A stretch of 64,000 nucleotides of DNA from contig JAGFNQ010008267.1 in assembly GCA_024364735.1 (NCBI GenBank), forward strand, positions 186,001-250,000. The letters run 5' to 3'. The position numbers were made by a program, and so were the translations under genes. The stretch comes from Boesenbergia rotunda. Taxonomy: Eukaryota > Streptophyta > Magnoliopsida > Zingiberales > Zingiberaceae. The notes below the pieces were generated by a model. It worked only from the letters and a program-made list of their open reading frames with translations. It was not told the origin of the DNA and made no database searches. This document shows, piece after piece, positions 22,464 through 32,906 of the stretch. Each line of letters opens with the position of its first letter. Position 1 is the stretch's first letter.

Positions 22464-23800
22464 TTCTTCAAACCCGCCGCTGTTAGAGCTAGAGGAAGGG
22501 TATTCCTCACCGCCGAGTGCCCCTCTTCTCTTTTCTTGTGCGTGCTCAAGCAAGGAAGAAGAAAAGGAGGACAAGAGAACACTCCCTCTCCTCCTTAGAA
22601 TCCTTCTTCCACCAAGCTACCAGCGCCACCCTATCCTTGCCGCCGGCCACTTCTATTCAACATTCCAGCCGTCGCCGATCAACAAATGAGGAGCACAACC
22701 TCTCCTTTGCGGTGTGAACACCGGCCAAGGAACTATGGAGGAGATGGGGAGGAGAAGAAGGAGAGAAACCACTCATTCTCCTCTTGCGCCGGTGACCTAG
22801 GAGAGAGAGAGAGAGAGGGTTTTAGGGTTTTGGTAATTGTGGTTAATTGAATTAATTCTCAATTAATTCATTAAGCCTTGTATCATGACTCCTATGGGGT
22901 ATTTATAGGGCTAAGGTAGGGACCATGAGGAGGAGTTGGTTCTTGGCCCGCTAATGGATCCAAACCCGATCCATTAATGGAGATCCATTCCACTAAAGGA
23001 TCCTATTGAACTTCCTCACCAACGCCCATATTTTCATATGGGCTCCACCTATTATGAGTCGTCCATCTCCCCAAGTTTAAGATATCGAATGTCCGATAAT
23101 TAATTTAAATTACTGACAATTTTAATTAATTATCCTCTTATCCTTGATTAGTACCATTGAACCTTTTCATCATGTCGGACCATAGTCCACTTGCAAGATT
23201 TGACATGACAATCCTTTTGAGCTCACCAAGGGGGCATCATCATCCTGACTCACCAGGACATGGATTTTGTCAATAATCAATGACACACCATATAATTATT
23301 ATTATTTTCCAATTTACCAGGCCTATCGATTTAACGGAATAAATCAAACCCATTGGTAAGTCAAAGAAATAATAATTAATTATACGTATCAGTTATTATT
23401 TTGGGATTAAGAGATCGTACTCTATAATATATATCCGAGGTCTAATCCAATTTATGAAGTCAGTATAAAATTGGATGACCTCTCTTTTGGTCCTACTTAA
23501 TGCACACAAAGTGCACTAGTGTAATTCTATGGTTATGACAAACCACACCTAATTACACTACAACTATCCCGATGGTTTGTCCAACTCCATCTCAGTTGTG
23601 AGCCTCTTTCTTATACTTCTGCAAGAGACTTGATAACATGATCTTCTGTATGTCACCACGCACCATGTTATCTACAATGCAAAGTATGAGACACTTTGTG
23701 CAAATACTAATATAAATATGCATTGTGTGATTTTGCGATTCTCTTTTAAAATATAAATATATTTTAACCAAAAGAAAAACTTTTAGTATATATCCTAACA
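22464..23800 (-). repeat. Minus-strand copia 5' LTR, right part (LTR start at 23800)
   Basis: Continuation of 12495-13195. The minus strand begins TGTTAGGATATATAC at 23800, nearly the same start as the LTR at 25664 (TGTTAGGATGTATAC). A minus-strand TATA box (CCTATAAATA) lies at about 22901-22908, and a (GA)n run at 22801-22817. The two parts total about 2.0 kb. The flank at 23801-23805 (aaaga) would be the target duplication. Confidence 0.8.
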
Positions 23801-24109
23801 AAAGAAGGGCATGAAGAGGTGAGGATACACCCTCAACTCCTAGAGGGAATGACCTGAGTAGCAAAGGACCTGGATGCAGCCCATAAGTAGGAGGTGATTG
23901 AATGCCTCAAGCGATATCATGACATGTTTGCCTGGTTGGCCCAAGAACTCACGAGGGTCTCACCTTACATAATGGAGAATCAACTGAATACTCGACCTGA
24001 GGTTTGGCCTGTATGGCAAATGAAATGAAAATTTTCTCCTCATCAGAGTCAAGAAATCCAGGCAAAGATGGACAAGCTACTAGCTGCCAGGTACATCAGG
24101 GACGTCTAG
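23801..24109 (+). pseudogene. pol: Ty3/gypsy pol fragment (start of reverse transcriptase, Tat/Ogre-like)
   Basis: The plus-strand frame includes YHDMFAWLAQEL, RVSPYIMENQLN, RPEVWPVWQMK, a stop, then SQEIQAKMDKLLAARYIRDV. This is the pattern 'DVFAWxxxDMPGIDPxxxxHxLNV...RQKRR...EVDKLLxAGFIRE' found just before the RT core in Tat/Ogre/Retand gypsy elements. About 100 residues remain between two minus-strand copia LTRs. There is an in-frame TGA after WQMK and the second-layer insertions removed the rest. Confidence 0.65.
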
Positions 24110-25664
24110 TGTTGGATTTCATATTGGGATTCCTCTCCATATCCCCGGATTAAAATTCTATAGATTAGAAATAATCCGGATAGAAAGAAAACTTCCTGAA
24201 CGACCTACTTCATCATCGTGCTTTTCGATTGAGCGATCACTTAAACAAACTCGTTGTTCAAGCAATCAAACTCCTTTATCGATTAGACGCGGAATAGATG
24301 ATGAATTTTGATCGCCGGTTCTTGTGTTTGATTCGGGGTCCAAGTAAACAACATGAATACAATTTAAACTAGAATGAAAAACAAGATTATACCTCTTGTT
24401 ATACCTCTTGATATTCTATTGTATTCCTATCCTCTTCTTGGACGTCATGTGGGCGATGATCTTCCAAGAAACAAAGACACCAAAAAGCTCTTCTTACTCT
24501 TCTCTACTTGCGCCGCCCCTCTCTTATCCTCTTAGTCCACGCCCAAAGGAGAGAAGGAAAACCTTCCCCTTTGCTTGACCTTGCCACATGCCTAAAGGAA
24601 GAAGAGGAGAGAATAAGAGAAGAAGAAGATGGTTCAACTTTCTCCTTCCTCCTTGCCTTATTGTTGTCGTGGGCCCTAAGGCCTTCTTGTGCCGCCGCCC
24701 AAGCAAAGGGGAGGGAGAGAAGAGAGAGGAGAAAAAAAACCAAATTCAAGGCTTCTCATGATGGTTTAGGAGGGTATATATAGGCTACAATAGGGACCAT
24801 GAGGAAAGTTAGTTTTGGTCTCCTAACGGATCCTCAACCCGACCCGTTAATAATAACCCGTTCCACTAATGGATTATTATTGAACTACCGCACCAACCCG
24901 TTATTAATATATGGGCTCCACCTTATTATGTGTATATTATCTCCCCATGTTTAAGATATCGCATGTCCATTAATTAATTAAATTACTGACAATTTAATTA
25001 ATTAATATCTAACTCCAAGAGTAGTACCAGTCAACCTTATCATCATATCGGACCAAGTCCACCTGTAGGATTTACATGATAATCTTTATGAGCTCCTCAA
25101 GGGGACATCATCATCCTAAAATAATTAGGACACAATTTCCTTCTATAATCAACGACGCACCATATAACTAATATTATTTCCCAATTTACCGGGCTTATTG
25201 ATTTAACGAATAAATCTCGCCCATTGGTACATTAATGAAATAAATATTAAGTACATGTGCTCGTTATTATATCGGGATGAAGAGCATGTACATCCATAAT
25301 AACTTGAGGTCTTGTTCGATTATATAGTTAGTATAAATCGAACAACCTCAAATCGGTCCTACTCAATACACACAAAGTGCACTAGTGTAATTCTATAGTC
25401 AAGATAAACTAATACCAAATTACACTACAATCATTCCAATGGTTTGTCCAAATTCATCTCAGTTGTGAGCCACTACTTATACTTTACAAGGAACTGATAA
25501 CATGATCTTCTGTGTGACACTACACACCATGTTATCTACAATGTAAAGTATTAGACAATCGCATACATATAACAAATATAAAAATCCAAACTCATGACCA
25601 TTGTGATTCTTATTCCAAAATAGATGTTCATACAAAAGTTAGGCTTATAGTATACATCCTAACA
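24110..25664 (-). repeat. 3' LTR of minus-strand copia element 'P' (1555 bp)
   Basis: The minus strand starts TGTTAGGATGTATAC at 25664, preceded by a purine tract (AGTAGGAGAT), and ends ...GAAATCCAACA at 24110. It is related to the LTR pieces at 12495-13195 and 22464-23800 but shorter and diverged, so it is a sister family. TATA-like TATATATA (minus) lies near 24774-24782. The outer flank is tctag (24105-24109). Confidence 0.85.
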
Positions 25665-25697
25665 ATCTCCTACTTATACTAAAAGACTATGCTGCCA

Positions 25698-26019
25698 TCA
25701 AACTACCATACATCTGATTCCCATCACCTCAACATGCCTATAATAAGCTTTCAATGGAAGGGCCTTAGTGAAAGGATCTGTCAGGTTATCTGTTGATGCA
25801 ATCTTGGCGACAACAACTTCTCCTCGCTTTACGATGTCTCGTATCAGGTGGTACTTGCGCTCAATGTGTTTACTTGCCTTATGGGCTCGTGGTTCCTTCG
25901 AGTTTGCTACTGCACCACTATTATCACAATAAATTGTGATAGCTTTGGGTAAACCAGGAATCACCTCTAAGTCCATTAAGAAGTTTCTGAGCTATACAGC
26001 TTCTTTGGCTGTCTCAGAG
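25698..26019 (-). pseudogene. pol: Ty1/copia pol C-terminus (end of RNase H), element P
   Basis: Minus-strand frame: SETAKEAV, an in-frame TAG where W is usual, LRNFLMDLEVIPGLP, YCDNSGAVAN, HIERKYHLIRDIV, ASTDNLTDPFTKAL. These are the standard terminal blocks of copia RNase H; the D of CDN is the last catalytic aspartate. The frame continues upstream at 54204-54319, split by element A. It ends just before the purine tract and LTR. Confidence 0.85.
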
Positions 26020-26160
26020 TGTAATGCCCGAAAATTCTCAAAACAAATTTTAGAAATATCCTAGAATTAATTCTAAATTTATGGATATTTTTATAGGATT
26101 TTTCCATGGACAAATAAGGCAAAAAGTAATAAAAATAGAATACGCGATAAAAAAATTTAA

Positions 26161-26225
26161 GTGGGGTTTGACCCCTAGACCTTTACGATAAAGAAAAATA
26201 GGCTTACCAAGTGGGATGAGTTCGT
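26161..26225 (-). other. tRNA-like module in A U3 (antisense)
   Basis: On the minus strand an A-box-like CTTGGTAAGCC is followed about 30 bases later by a B-box-like AGGGGTCAAACCCC that could fold as a T-arm. It ends about 65 bases upstream of the TATA box. It is the weakest of five such modules in the window. Repeated at 49082-49146 in the 3' LTR. Confidence 0.45.
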
Positions 26226-26288
26226 TTTCATTGGAATAAACTAGAGGGAAAGATAGATAACGTGAAGTTAGTTAAATTTCTCCATAAA

Positions 26289-26296
26289 TATAAAAG
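26289..26296 (+). promoter_or_regulatory. TATA box of A 5' LTR
   Basis: TATAAAAG preceded by CCATAAA; same sequence at 49209-49216 in the 3' LTR. Confidence 0.7.
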
Positions 26297-26581
26297 GGAA
26301 CTTAAGGGTTTTTTTTATTGAAACTTTTCCTCACGTGTCACCGCCGAACCCTCTCCTCTCTTTGGCGATTTTTCCTCTCCCTCTCCCGAGTCTTTCTCTC
26401 CCTCACTCACGACAAACCAAGGAAGAGGTCCAAGGGCTTGTGTTGGGTGGTTTCAAGAAGGAGGACGCGCTAGGGGATCGTGTCAAGGAGTAGTTCGTCA
26501 TTAGAACCTCTCCGAGACTCCAAGGACCTTCCCTCTCCCTAAACCCTACGCCCTAGAGTTGTAAGAACAAGCGTAGGATGT

Positions 26582-27498
26582 AAGTATCCCTCACTTGCGG
26601 TATAAGTAGCTTCGTTTGTATGATTGATTGTTCTAGTGTATCTAATAACAATTTTATGGCTATATGTGCAGATTAACTTCCTCTACCGATTTTAAGGGCA
26701 CCACTAGATGGGCTGGACGTGCTTCCCCCTTTAGTTTGGGGTTTAGACACACCGTCGAGTGCCTAGGAAGTGTTCTTAAATGAGAAAGGGGAGTTTTTAG
26801 GGACGCAAGGTGCTCGAGAAAATGTTAAGAAGCTCTAATATGAGTTTTAGCATGTTATGAAGTTAGCTACCCTTACTTTATGTTTATGGACCCTAGTTCA
26901 TCCATTGGGTGGGCTCCTAGATCGCCCCTAGGCTCTAGATCGCCTAGTAGATGCAAGGTTAAAGAAAAGAATATTTATGAAAGTATTTTACTTTTTATGG
27001 CATGTGCTTGGGCTCTAGTTCGTCCATGGGTGGGCTCCTAGTTGCCCCTAGGCTCCTAGTTTGCCTAGTAGTAGTACCCTAATGGGTTCGGGATTAGCTA
27101 CCTCGGATCTATTTAGGGATGCGCGCATTAGCAGTACATTGTCGGGCTCACAGCAGCATGATTATTATTTTCACTTATTATATGTATAAGTTTCAAAAGT
27201 TCAGTAATAGCTTTAAGTGAAACCAGTTTTAAGATCATGCTTAGTTCAGTAAATTCTATGAATGTCATGTGAATTTAGTTATAAGAAAATGATTTAGTCC
27301 ATGTGCTTAGTATGATGAGTATGCCATGATATTTATTTAGATTATATGTTTTAGCAAGAATAAATGACAAGCATGATATGTTTTTCCTACATGTGCTTTC
27401 AAAAGCATGAGTTTGAGATATGCATTGTTTTATGAGTAGGATGGTACTTACTAAGCTTTATGCTTATAGTTTCATTTTTCCTTATACTGCATATAAAG
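26582..27498 (+). other. Candidate intron inside A 5' LTR
   Basis: Donor-like GTAAGTATCCCTCAC at 26582 and branch-point-like CTTACTAAGC near 27450. The usual acceptor GCAG is GCAT here, so AG at 27497-27498 is the next candidate. Both blocks align with those in LTRs B, C, D and G. Confidence 0.4.
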
Positions 27499-28560
27499 GC
27501 AAAGGAAAAATACAGTAGCGGAAGCGGCAGGGATGATGGTGGAGTGTGTGATGGTGGAAACTTGGAATGAAAGAACCTTGGGAACTTGCATTAAGAGGAC
27601 ATGTTATTAAGAATGTTAAATGAATTAGTTCCTTGTCATGTTTACTATTTTCCGCATCTTAAGTACCTTTGTCATGTTGAGTGATACATTCAAGTGCATA
27701 TTTCTAGTTATACTTTAACAAGTTGTTAGCTTCTACATGTGATATGTTGAGTGATACATTCAAGTGCATGTCTCTAGTTATACTTTGACATGTTGCTAGC
27801 TTCTACATGTGATATGTTGGATGATATATTCCAAGTGCATGTTAATTAGTAGTAAAATGAATGATTTAAGGTCATGGAACCATTTCTGATATCATAGTGC
27901 TACTATTGATGCATCTAGATTGAAACAATGCCTACTTTTAGTAGCAAGTTGATACAAAGTTCATGTTTCTAATTTCATGCTTAGAAATGGTTAAAGTATT
28001 CTTTAATGTCATGGAAACATGTAGAATATGACCTAGAATCATTGTATACCTGTTAGTAAGCTTAAATATGAGTTTGTGGGGGTTTTTGGCACAAAGTGGG
28101 TTGACTTTGGCACGTTTCTGGAACCTGTTTTTTCAGATTTCAGAACTACCAGTCGACTGCGACAGATACCAGTCGACTGGGACCAGTAACAAAATCGTAC
28201 AGAAGGCTTCGTCGCCTCGGGCAGTCGACTGATATAATACCAGTCGACTGGTGCCAATTTACATGACAATGTAATGTAGAGCTGCTGGTTAGTGCTTTAG
28301 TCATGAAAGGCTGAGGTTAGGGGATCAAATCTTGCCAAGTTAATAAAATTAAAGTTTTTGTTTTATTTTGGCTGGTTAGTACTTTCAACATGATTATGAA
28401 TTGTTAGTTCAGTAAATAGCGAAATAAGAATTTTTAAATTCTCCCAGATGGTTTAGCATCTGGAAAACAATGATCAGTAATCAGTCAGCCAGTTAGTCAG
28501 TCAGTTAGTAGTAGCGATCCGCCTTAAAGCCATAGTACCAGAAGGCGGGTCGTTACAGAG

Positions 28561-28572
28561 TGGTATCAGAGC
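28561..28572 (+). promoter_or_regulatory. A primer-binding site, tRNA-iMet
   Basis: TGGTATCAGAGC three bases after the LTR end at 28557. Confidence 0.9.
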
Positions 28573-28753
28573 AAGTTCCATCTTTCCTCTACACACACAT
28601 CCAGCATCGTACCTGCAGCTTCCAAGTAAGAGTACCTCTCACATTACTTATGTTGTCTAGCTTTTTCATTTCCTACTTAACTGAAGAATGTTTATAACTC
28701 ATGGCACTTTAATATAGTCATTATAAATATGTATGTCCTCTGTTATATAGATA

Positions 28754-29265
28754 ATGGTTAGAGGACGCCCAACTAGAAAGGCAACAGCTACTGAGCCTCA
28801 ACAGGAGGCAACTGACATAGTGACTCCACCTAATCTCGAGGAGATAGTGGCTCAGCTCTAGAGACAGATAGCTGAGTAGCAGCAGGAGATAGCCACTTTA
28901 AGGGCTAATTAGTAGACCACACCTACTGCTACGCCAGGACCAAATGTGGAACCCCCAATAGTGATAGAGGTTCCACCTAGAGCACCAATCCCACCAATAG
29001 CACCAGAAGCCCCAGCGGTAGGGGCTAGAAGAGAAGCATATCTGGTTTAGTGGCAGAAACTCAAACCAGAGAACTTTTCAGGCACTAGTGAACCGTGGGA
29101 TGCACAAGCCTGGTTCAAAACCCTGGAGAGTACCATGGAGCTTCTGGACTAGCCAGAACATAAGAAAGTCAAGTGCGCCTCCTTCTGCCTAGCAGGAGAT
29201 GCTAGAATGTGGTGGGAAAGGGTGAAAGCCAAGCGAGACATAAATCAGATGACGTGGGCCAGCTT
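28754..29265 (+). pseudogene. gag: A gag, N-terminal part, with six premature TAG codons
   Basis: ATG at 28754 opens MVRGRPTRKATA..., matching the start of the related B gag (MVRRQSNR...). Conserved capsid words follow: KLKPENFSG, EPWDAQAWF, KKVKCASFCLAGDARMWW. In this one frame TAG stops lie at 28859, 28877, 28910, 28913, 29048 and 29150. Where B can be aligned confidently (29048, 29150) it has Q and W. The frame is cut at 29265 by element B and resumes at 44785. Gag would form the virus-like particle; this copy cannot be made. Confidence 0.9.
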
Positions 29266-29604
29266 TGTAACGCCCGCTTTTTTTTTCCTAAGCGGCGTTA
29301 CGTTAACATGCTTAGGGCATGTAGACATCATAAGGCAGCGGAATAACTTTAACTTATACATGCCCTATCACCATTCCTAACTTAATAACATGGGAACCTT
29401 AGCACATTAACTTTGAACTTAAGCATCATATCATGTCATACATAACATCATATCATAGGTTCCAGAAGTCATTATTCAAACATATAAGTAACTGAGGTGA
29501 AGTTCTAGCATCAACAGTAAACATATGGTTTCCTGGGCCAAGTCACTACTACACACATGCGTTCTTGCCCTCCTGCTACTTCCATCATTATCCCCTTGAA
29601 TGAT

Positions 29605-31993
29605 CTGCGGTTTAAGGAAATAAGACTGTAAGCACACAGGCTTAGTAAGACTCTTTCCTACTCACAAAAACCATTCATCATTCATCATCTCATAATGAGC
29701 ACATGAAACATTAACATACTTGGTGCTCTACTTAGAACATAACATCTTACATCACTTATCGTATACATAGCATGGCATTAACATAAACATAGTAAACATT
29801 CTAAACATTGCATGATACATGGCATAAACATAAACATAGTAAACATTCTAAGCATGGCATGATACATAGCATAAACATAAACATAGTGAACATTCTAAGC
29901 ATGGCATAATACATGGCATAATACCTATCATGTCATATGAACATCTTCTTAACAGAATCATGGCATAGTTCATTCATTCTCATGCATACTTCTTAACATG
30001 AACGTAAGCATAAAATCTTATCACATAGCATAATGCATAACATGAATGGATGCATGAGTGGAATGCATATACATAAGGATGCTTAACTTTTAAAAACATA
30101 CTTTTAAATGCTTAACATAATCATCATAACATCATTTGGGGTCCCCGGCTTGTACCACATACATACATCATAGCGGTAGTCCCCGAACCGACCTACTAGG
30201 GTAAGGACAGCATAGTCGGTAGTCCCCGAACCGAGGCGTTCTTAAGGTGCCCATCCCTGTTGCACAGCTCCGGTAGTGCTAGAACCGTGGACAGCTTCGG
30301 TAGTCCAAAACCTGGGCGTTCTTAATGTGTCCATCCCTTGGACCCATACTTCGGTCCGGTACAAGCCCATACATAAAGTAAAATACTTTTCATGTTTCAT
30401 CATTCATAAGACATTCATAACATAACCATGTTACATAAAGCATGACTTAACACATGCTTGTCCTTTCATTGTTCATTCTTATTGCATAACATCATGATGC
30501 CTGTAAGGCATGAGCATTATCTTCATTCATAAACATGGTATGCATCTTCTTTCATAAGCATGACATACATCTTTATTCATACAACATGGCATGCATCATT
30601 CTTATCATGAACATAAACATAACATACTTATCATGGCATCGTTCTTATTATGAACCTAACATAACATACCTATCATAGCATCATTCTTATCATGAACATA
30701 CCCCTATCATACTTCATCATTCATATCATGAACATAAACCTATCATACTTATCATGGCATCCAGTCATAACCTAAACATTAACCATAAAGCATGGTGCTT
30801 AAATCTTAGGGTCATGGTTAACATGATTCCTACCACATGCTTGATCCTATACATATAAATACTTTATGGTAAACATGAACCATCATTCTTTGAACCCTAA
30901 CTCCACCCCCAAACCCTAGATCCAAGGCTTGGCCGAAACTTCTAAGGTGGAGTTCCATCAATTCCATAAACATGTAATATAGCATAAGGTAAAGGAACTA
31001 CCATACATTATTTATAAGACCATAGGATGTCCTTGGGGCTCATGATTAGGGTCAACCCTAACATTTAGGCCACTTTCCTAGGGCCGGCCAAAACTTATAA
31101 GGCCATGGGGGTATGAAAAAATTCCATTAAAATCCCCAATCAATCATTAAACACTAATCACATCTTATCATAGAGCCATTGGAGCCCTTACTTGAAATAA
31201 ATCATAACTTTTACCCTATTAACCCTTCTTGGCCGAAACTTATAGAGTCTCCAGGCCATGTGAAAATTCACATAATCACCCTCCATCACCCTTATATCAT
31301 GACAACACATAAAAATATATACTTGAAGTTTAGGACTCAACCCTAACCTTTGGGTCCTTGAGGTTGGCCGAAACTTATAGGGTCTCTAGGGTAATCCAAA
31401 AATTCCCAAAAATTATACATAACCTCTAAACATCATAAGGGAACATTAAATTACATTATCAAGATTTTTTTCATAATTATAGACCTTTAAATCATGGTGG
31501 CCGAAACCCTTAAACTTAGGGTTCTTAGTTTTGTTTCTTTCATGTTGGCCGAAACCCTAGGGTGTCCTAGGGTACTCCAAAAATTCCCAAAAATTATACT
31601 TAACCTCTAAAAATCATAAGGGAACATTAAAAAACATTATCATGATTTTTAGCATAATTATAGACCTTTAAATCATGGTGGCCGAAACCCTTAATCTTAG
31701 GGTTCTTAGTTTTGTTTCTTTCATGTTGGCCGAAACCCTAGGGTGTCCTAGGGTACTCCAAAAATCCCCAAAAATTATACTTAACATCTAAACATCATAA
31801 GGGAACATTAAATAACATTATCATGATTTTTATCATAATTATAGACCTTTAAATCATGGTGACCGAAACCCTTAAACTTATGGTTCTTGGGTTTTCTTCC
31901 TTTCAACATCAAATCCAAAAACTAACCAATATATCATGCTAAAAATCATGGAAATCATAAGGAACTATTATACCACAGGTGAGGGAGTCTTAC
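29605..31993 (-). other. Candidate intron inside B 3' LTR
   Basis: Minus strand: donor-like CCAAG|GTAAGACTCCCTCACC at 31993; branch-point-like CTTACTAAGC and acceptor TTCCTTAAACCGCAG ending at 29605. Confidence 0.45.
31360..31905 (-). repeat. About 180-base tandem array in B LTR
   Basis: Three units, at 31366, 31547 and 31728, each with GGCCGAAAC(C/T)..., AAAAATTCCCAAAAATTATA and ATTATAGACCTTTAAATCAT words. The same array is in the right LTR (43267-43800) and in solo LTR G (62360-62895). Confidence 0.8.
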
Positions 31994-32224
31994 CTTGGGT
32001 TTCTTGATTTTTCGAACCTTGGAAGAGAAGAAAATGGTAAGATCTTTGGACCCTTGAACACCCTTGTCCTTGTATCCTTGGAAGACCCCTTAGATCTTGG
32101 AGATGAGACCTTGGTGGAAGTTTTTCCAAGGGAGAGCTCCCTTGAAGGTGTTCAGCTAGGATGAGGGAAGGAGGAGGAAGCAATTGCAAAGTAATGGGAA
32201 GAAAAGGTAACTCCCAAACCCCCC

Positions 32225-32232
32225 TATTTATC
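32225..32232 (-). promoter_or_regulatory. TATA box of B 3' LTR
   Basis: GATAAATA on the minus strand; the right LTR copy is at 44131-44138. Confidence 0.55.
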
Positions 32233-32329
32233 ACCCATTAAGGAGGTAAATGAAGAGTCTCTCCATGACCCTTCATCTTCTTCTAAGCCTTAACCAATAT
32301 CCACTTCATTTCCTCATAACATTCCCTTG

Positions 32330-32390
32330 CTAGATGAGTTGGTTAGAGCCTACATGGTTGTAAGAGGTCCAAGGTTCAATCCTTGGCTTA
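32330..32390 (+). other. tRNA-like module in B 3' LTR (antisense to the element)
   Basis: Plus strand: A-box GAGTTGGTTAGAGCC, then about 25 bases on CCAAGGTTCAATCCTTGG, a B-box (GGTTCAATCC) inside a perfect T-arm-like stem. There is no convincing acceptor stem, so it is not a normal tRNA gene. It lies about 100 bases upstream of the element's TATA box, on the opposite strand. Confidence 0.7.
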
Positions 32391-32872
32391 TGCACCTTTA
32401 TTTTTATTTTTATTTTTATTTCATTTATCTTATTATTTTATTATTCCTAAATTCCGAAAATCCCCCCTAAAATCACCCATAATTATGCTAATATTCCTAA
32501 ATAAAATCCTTTTATATTTATATTAATTTTACCTAATTAATACCCATTTTTGGGCCCATTTAAAGCTCATTAGTACCTAATTTCTCGATTTAAATAGGAA
32601 CATTAGGCTAAGATTTACCCATAATCGTGCTAATATGCCTAATTAAATCATATTTATATTTATACTAATTTTTTTTACCTAAAATCCACCTATAATCGTG
32701 GTACTAGAAAGCCCATATAAGGCCCATTAGTACTTAGTTTTTCTCAATTTAAATGAGAAAATACGGATTTCTAGGCCACATTTTGTATTAATATTTCTAG
32801 ATCCCTCGGAAAATTATCTAAACATGCTCAATATTTTAAGAAAATATTAAGAGAATTTTCCGGGTCGTTACA

Positions 32873-32884
32873 ATCCCCCATACC
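32873..32884 (-). promoter_or_regulatory. B polypurine tract
   Basis: Minus strand GGTATGGGGGAT directly precedes the LTR start, similar to GGTATTGGGGAT in A. Confidence 0.85.
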
Positions 32885-32906
32885 TCGTGAAAGTTCATCC
32901 TCGAAC

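Larger units (their letters stand above)
26020..28557 (+). repeat. A 5' LTR (2538 bp)
   Basis: Matches 48941-50005 plus 52713-54198 with scattered differences. U3 is short: TATA box TATAAAAG at 26289-26296, about 270 bases from the LTR start. Most of the LTR would therefore be transcribed leader. It contains repeats of GGGCTCCTAG and GCCCCTAGG near 26900-27080, a duplicated GATATGTTGAGTGATACATT unit near 27675-27830, and CAGTCGACTG clusters at 28146-28255. Confidence 0.93.
29266..32872 (-). repeat. B 3' LTR (left copy, 3607 bp)
   Basis: Minus strand starts TGTAACGACCCGG at 32872 and ends ...GGGCGTTACA at 29266. It matches 41153-44779 almost throughout. The clearest difference is a replaced block near 30174-30191. 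It contains simple CATAAACATAA-type repeats (29760-30780), a roughly 180-base tandem array (31360-31905), and the tRNA-like, TATA and splice-like elements listed separately. Confidence 0.94.

Noticed and set aside
32330..32390. A functional tRNA gene
   Set aside because: A-box, B-box and a T-arm-like stem are clear, but I could not find a paired acceptor stem or a good anticodon arm. The segment lies inside an LTR and recurs in other LTRs, so it is listed as tRNA-like only.
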